From Clostridia bacterium (lineage in GTDB: Bacteria > Bacillota > Clostridia > Christensenellales > Aristaeellaceae), in assembly GCA_017484085.1 (NCBI GenBank), contig JAFUTW010000023.1, positions 1 through 57,298 of the forward strand: 57,298 nucleotides of DNA, read 5' to 3'. This document shows, piece after piece, positions 53,691-57,298 of the stretch. The first letter of the stretch is position 1. Every line of letters begins with the position of its first letter. A model generated the notes under the pieces. That model was not told where the DNA came from, did no database searches, and saw only the letters and a list, made by a program, of their open reading frames with translations. Made by a program: the position numbers and the translations under genes.

Positions 53691-56057
53691 ATGTACGATA
53701 AAAAGAAGATGAGCGAGGAAGATATCAAGCTGAAGTTCATTACGCCTGCTGTCACCGCAAAGTGGAGCCTTGACCGGATCACGATGGAAACGAAGATCAC
53801 GGACGGACGGATCAACCTCAGGGGAAATCTGGTCGTGCGTGAGCACCCCAAGAAGGCGGATTATGTCCTTTACAGCAGCGCCAACAACCCGATCGCCATT
53901 ATTGAGGCGAAGGACAACAATCACACCGTGTCTTTCGGGCTGATGCAGGCGATGACCTATGCCCAGATGCTCGATGTCCCTTTTGCGTACAGTTCGAACG
54001 GCGACGCCTTTTACGAGCATGATTTTCTGACCGGACTGGAACGGCAGATTCCGCTTCAGGATTTTCCCTCTCCCGACGAATTGATGGAAAGATACCGGAC
54101 CGGGGCGAACGACGGCCTGGGATTGAACGAAGCGGAAATGCGGATCCGGCTTCAGCCCTATTACAGCAGCCAGAAGACCCATGCGCCGCGCTATTATCAG
54201 CGCAACGCGGTCAACAGGACCGTGGATGCCATTGCGCGCGGACAGAACCGGCTGCTTCTTGTGATGGCCACGGGGACGGGCAAAACCTATACGGCGTTCC
54301 AGATCGTTTACCGCCTGCTGAAGAGCGGCATGAAAAGAAAGGTGCTCTATCTCGCGGACCGGAACATCCTCGTGGACCAGTCCATTCAGCAGGATTTCTC
54401 ACCGCTGGAGAAGACCATACACAAGATCAATTTCGCCAAAGACGATCCGACGACGATCACTTCCCATGAGGTGTATTTCTCGCTGTATCAGCAGCTTACA
54501 GACCGCGAAGAGGACGCGGCTGACGCGGATGAGGATGAAACACTCAGCCGCCTTGCCCGCCTGTTCAAGCCGGACTTCTTCGACCTCATCATCGTGGACG
54601 AGTGTCACAGGGGCTCTGCAAAGAAGGACAGCAGCTGGCGCAGGATCCTGGAATACTTTGCCTCGGCCACGCAGATCGGCATGACGGCCACGCCGAAGGA
54701 GACGAAGTACGTCTCCAATATCGATTACTTCGGAAAGCCGGTTTACACCTACAGCCTGAGGGAGGGCATAGAGGACGGTTTCCTCGCCCCGTTCAGGGTC
54801 ATCAACATCACCACGGACATCGGAGACGGGTGGCGGCCGAGAAAGGGGCAGCTGGACAAGTTCGGCAACCCGATCGAGGACCGCGTCTACACCAACAGCG
54901 ATTACGACTACAGCATCGTGATCGAGGACCGTGTGCAACAGGTGGCCTCGGAGATCACCCGCTACCTGAAGTCGACCGACCGCATGGCCAAGACCATCGT
55001 GTTCTGCGCCACGGAGGAAGCTGCCGAGCGCATGCGCGTAGCGCTTTCCAACCTGAACGCGGACAAGGTGAAAGAAAACCCGGATTACGTGGTCAGGATC
55101 ACAGGCAGCGACGTCTACGGCAAGAGCAAGCTGGATTACTTTATCTCCGTCTCCGCGCCGTACCCGGTCATCGCGACGACCTCCAAGCTCCTCTCCACCG
55201 GCGCGGACTGCAAGATGACCAAGCTGATCGTGCTGGACGAGATGATCGGCTCCATGACGGAATTCAAGCAGATCATCGGGCGCGGCACCCGCCTGCGCGA
55301 AAAGGAAGGGAAGACCCACTTCGTCGTGATGGACTTCCGCAACGTCACGCGCCTGTTCGCTGACCCGGAATGGGACGGCCCCATCCAAATGGATCCCGGG
55401 TTCGACCCGAACGGACCGGGCAACGGAGGCAGTGACGATCCGCCCGGCCCCGGCCCCGTGGATCCCGTCCCCCCGAAGGTCAAGCCCATTGTGGACAGGA
55501 ACGGCTGCCGGGTCGAGATCATCTACAAAACGGTTTCTGTTTACGACGCGAACGGAAAGCTGCTCCGCCAGGAGAGCATTACGGATTACACCAAGGAGAA
55601 TGTCCGCGGCGAATACGCCACGCTGGATGCGTTCATCCGGGAATGGCGCAGGGATCCCCAAAAGGAAAAGATCCGGGATATGCTGCTGGAGCGCGGCATC
55701 GATCTTGAAAGGATGAAAGCGGATCAGGGCATGAGCGACGTGGATGACTTTGATTTCATCTGCCACGTGGCCTACGACAAAAAGCCGCTCACCCGGAAAG
55801 AACGGGCAAACAATGTGAAAAAGCGCGACTTCCTCAGCCGCTACAGCGGCGTCGCCCGCGAGATCCTGGAAGCGCTGCTGGACAAGTACATGAACGCCGG
55901 CATCTATGAGATCGGCAAAGCGGAGATCCTGAAGCTCGATCCCTTCCTGAAATACGGAAAGCCGGCAAAGATTTCTTCCTTCTTCGGCGGTAAAACCGGG
56001 TACCTGAAAGCCGTGCAGGAGCTGGAAGACGCAATTTATACAGATGAGGCAGGTTAA
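53691..56057 (+). CDS. hsdR: Type I restriction enzyme R subunit (EcoEI-like)
   Basis: 788 residues. The N-terminal nuclease is of PD-(D/E)xK type (ADYVLYSSANNPIAIIEAKD, about 58-77). SF2 motor: MATGTGKTYTA (192 on), VDECHRG (about 302), GMTATP (about 330), QIIGRGTRLRE (about 528). A Pro/Gly-rich linker (about 575-600) precedes the C-terminal HsdM-contact region. It translocates and cuts DNA lacking host methylation. The ATG at 53691 is seven bases after AGGAGG; the ATG at 53670 lies upstream of that site. The stop overlaps the next start by one base. Confidence 0.93.
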   Translation: MYDKKKMSEEDIKLKFITPAVTAKWSLDRITMETKITDGRINLRGNLVVREHPKKADYVLYSSANNPIAIIEAKDNNHTVSFGLMQAMTYAQMLDVPFAYSSNGDAFYEHDFLTGLERQIPLQDFPSPDELMERYRTGANDGLGLNEAEMRIRLQPYYSSQKTHAPRYYQRNAVNRTVDAIARGQNRLLLVMATGTGKTYTAFQIVYRLLKSGMKRKVLYLADRNILVDQSIQQDFSPLEKTIHKINFAKDDPTTITSHEVYFSLYQQLTDREEDAADADEDETLSRLARLFKPDFFDLIIVDECHRGSAKKDSSWRRILEYFASATQIGMTATPKETKYVSNIDYFGKPVYTYSLREGIEDGFLAPFRVINITTDIGDGWRPRKGQLDKFGNPIEDRVYTNSDYDYSIVIEDRVQQVASEITRYLKSTDRMAKTIVFCATEEAAERMRVALSNLNADKVKENPDYVVRITGSDVYGKSKLDYFISVSAPYPVIATTSKLLSTGADCKMTKLIVLDEMIGSMTEFKQIIGRGTRLREKEGKTHFVVMDFRNVTRLFADPEWDGPIQMDPGFDPNGPGNGGSDDPPGPGPVDPVPPKVKPIVDRNGCRVEIIYKTVSVYDANGKLLRQESITDYTKENVRGEYATLDAFIREWRRDPQKEKIRDMLLERGIDLERMKADQGMSDVDDFDFICHVAYDKKPLTRKERANNVKKRDFLSRYSGVAREILEALLDKYMNAGIYEIGKAEILKLDPFLKYGKPAKISSFFGGKTGYLKAVQELEDAIYTDEAG

Positions 56058-56569
56058 TGAAAACCATCAGTTCCTGGCATGTCGGGGTGGCTGCAGAAGC
56101 CTATGCCGCTGCCGTTTTCGCCCGTTATGGGTATGATGTTTCCGTACAATACGGAGCCAACCAACCGGAATACGATTTAATTGCTGTATCCGGAGACCGT
56201 ATGCTCAAAATCTCCGTAAAAGGCAGTCAGGACGGAAGCTGGGGCCTTACACAGGGCTATAAAAAAGGGTGTGACTACCACGAAGCCACGGCGAAATGGC
56301 TTACGGCACACCACAGGAAAACCATATTTTGTCTTGTTCAGTTCCAAGGCACAGCACCGGATGAAATGCCGAGGATCTATCTGGCCACGCCGCAGGAGAT
56401 AGCCGATCGTCTGAATGCATCCGCCGGCGGCAGGGGCGAAACCATACTGTATGAAAACCATACCTGGGGACCTCGTGCAGTTGGGAGCGGCACAACGGAT
56501 CAGGTTCCGGCAGATTGGAGGATTTCCGCCGGAAGGCTGGAATACCTGTTTGATCGTTTCGGTCAGTAA
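56057..56569 (+). CDS. Small PD-(D/E)xK-like protein inside the hsd operon
   Basis: 170 residues. WHVGVAAEAYAAAVFARYGY with Glu14, EYDLIAVSGD with Asp40, and KISVKGSQDG with Lys55 follow the E...D...(x)xK plan of resolvase/restriction-like nucleases, with Ser53 where Glu or Gln is usual. The family is not certain. Codon use looks AT-richer than hsdR. It overlaps the hsdR stop (TAATG) and precedes hsdM by 15 bases, so it is cotranscribed. Could be an accessory nuclease or regulator of the restriction system. Confidence 0.55.
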   Translation: MKTISSWHVGVAAEAYAAAVFARYGYDVSVQYGANQPEYDLIAVSGDRMLKISVKGSQDGSWGLTQGYKKGCDYHEATAKWLTAHHRKTIFCLVQFQGTAPDEMPRIYLATPQEIADRLNASAGGRGETILYENHTWGPRAVGSGTTDQVPADWRISAGRLEYLFDRFGQ

Positions 56570-56584
56570 AGGAAGGAAAAGCAC

Positions 56585-57298
56585 ATGGCAAATCTCACGG
56601 GTTTTGTAAAGCGGCTGCGCGACATCATGCGAAACGACGCAGGCATCAACGGCGACGCTCAGCGCATCGAGCAGATCGCCTGGATGCTCTTTCTCAAGGT
56701 TTACGACGCCAAGGAGCAGGACTGGGAGTGGGATGACGACGCCTACGTCTCCATCATCCCGGAAGAATGCCGCTGGGCCGCCTGGGCGCACGACGACAAA
56801 TCCGGCACGGCGCTGACCGGAGAGAAACTGCTGGACTTCGTCAACAACACCCTATTCCCGACGCTGAAAAAGCTGCCGGTGGACGCTTCCACCCCCATCA
56901 AAAAAGCCATCGTGCAGACGACGTTTACCGACGCCAACAACTACATGAAGGACGGCGTGCTGCTGCGGCAGGTGCTGAACGTGATCGACGAGCTGGACCT
57001 TTCCGACTACACGGAGAGCCACGCCTTCGGCGAAATCTACGAGAGCATCCTGAAGGAGCTGCAGAGCGCCGGCAGCGCCGGCGAGTTTTACACGCCCCGC
57101 GCCGTCACCGAATTCATGGCGAAGATGATCCGCCCGAAGATCGGCGAGACGATGGCGGAAAAAACCCTGCCAACTTTGATACAAACCAACGAAACTTATG
57201 AATCGACGCAAATCGACGCATTTTTTGAGTCGAAACCAAAAATCGACGCATTTTTGAAAATCGACGCAAATGCCCAAAGGCAGGAATACAAAATGGCA
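56585..57298 (+). CDS. hsdM: Type I methyltransferase HsdM, N-terminal part, frame diverges before motif I
   Basis: ATG 56585, GGAAGG upstream, open to the window end. Residues 1-190 are standard HsdM: FVKRLRDIMRNDAGINGDAQ, IEQIAWMLFLKVYDAKEQDW, FGEIYESILKELQSAGSAGE, FYTPRAVTEFMAKMIRPKIG. The next residues should form the SAM-binding motif (ADPACGTGGF), but after ETMAE the sequence becomes KTLPTLIQTNETYESTQIDA and then repeated IDAF units. The switch, near 57160, coincides with a drop in GC content. Insertion, rearrangement or assembly junction; the catalytic domain is not in this window. Confidence 0.8.
   Translation, partial: MANLTGFVKRLRDIMRNDAGINGDAQRIEQIAWMLFLKVYDAKEQDWEWDDDAYVSIIPEECRWAAWAHDDKSGTALTGEKLLDFVNNTLFPTLKKLPVDASTPIKKAIVQTTFTDANNYMKDGVLLRQVLNVIDELDLSDYTESHAFGEIYESILKELQSAGSAGEFYTPRAVTEFMAKMIRPKIGETMAEKTLPTLIQTNETYESTQIDAFFESKPKIDAFLKIDANAQRQEYKMA
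57201..57268. repeat. Four copies of a 10-mer in AT-rich DNA
   Basis: AATCGACGCA occurs at 57201, 57211, 57241 and 57259, the first two in direct tandem; the second and third are followed by a T run and GA. It lies just inside the foreign-looking sequence that interrupts hsdM. Iteron-like or element-end repeats. Confidence 0.75.

Noticed and set aside
57201-57268. CRISPR array at the window end
   Set aside because: Repeats are only 10 bases, with irregular spacing of 0 to 20 bases; no array architecture.

Overview
The window reads as chromosomal DNA of a GC-rich member of the Bacillota, class Clostridia. Supporting evidence: strong AGGAGG-type ribosome binding sites, near-consensus sigma-A promoters with 17-bp spacers, LacI-family regulators, a class B sortase, type III glutamine synthetase, and the S10-spc-alpha ribosomal cluster in Gram-positive order with a KOW-domain gene before infA. 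A gut-associated lineage near Christensenellales is my inference from overall style (many sugar-type binding proteins with short signal peptides) and cannot be proven from this window.

Layout. 1-3.2 kb: 3' end of a sortase-anchored Cna-B/pilin-repeat adhesin and its class B sortase, whose membrane anchor is duplicated. 3.4-10.3 kb: a Cthe_2159-like beta-helix protein, shikimate kinase (minus strand), a SIMPL protein, type III glutamine synthetase and a polytopic membrane protein. 10.3-11.5 kb: L10 leader with rplJ-rplL as a stand-alone unit. 11.6-13.1 kb: a secreted beta-helix protein. 13.2-19.3 kb: a three-part regulator (LacI HTH + periplasmic-binding fold + solute-binding-protein fold) divergent from an ATPase-less Ugp-like ABC importer and an MBL-fold hydrolase. 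19.6-21.3 kb: an AT-richer CotH-like gene. 21.6-28.5 kb: nagA-nagB divergent from a LacI regulator, a TRAP transporter and an SGNH esterase, with a shared operator motif. 28.6-33.9 kb: an Afu/Fbp-type ABC importer with a class II aldolase, possibly for sugar phosphates.

34.1-49.4 kb is the ribosomal protein supercluster rpsJ to rplQ with secY, adk, infA and rpoA. Its promoter lies downstream of phased A-tracts. The gene map is missing between adk and the KOW gene, S5 has an Arg/Glu-rich N-terminal extension, and L17 carries two extra segments. Next is a full-length GMP-synthase-like protein in which every catalytic signature I checked is altered. On the minus strand, 53.2-51.0 kb is a nitroreductase / CinA-type amidase / aminotransferase operon.

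53.3-53.6 kb holds an inverted array of REP-like palindromes, followed by a type I restriction locus: hsdR, a small PD-(D/E)xK-like gene, then hsdM. The hsdM frame leaves its family just before the SAM-binding motif, where AT-rich DNA with four copies of a 10-mer begins and runs to the window end. This looks like the edge of an inserted element or a recombination junction. The strongest leads are this hsdM junction, the three-domain LacI fusion and the dead GMP-synthase paralogue.
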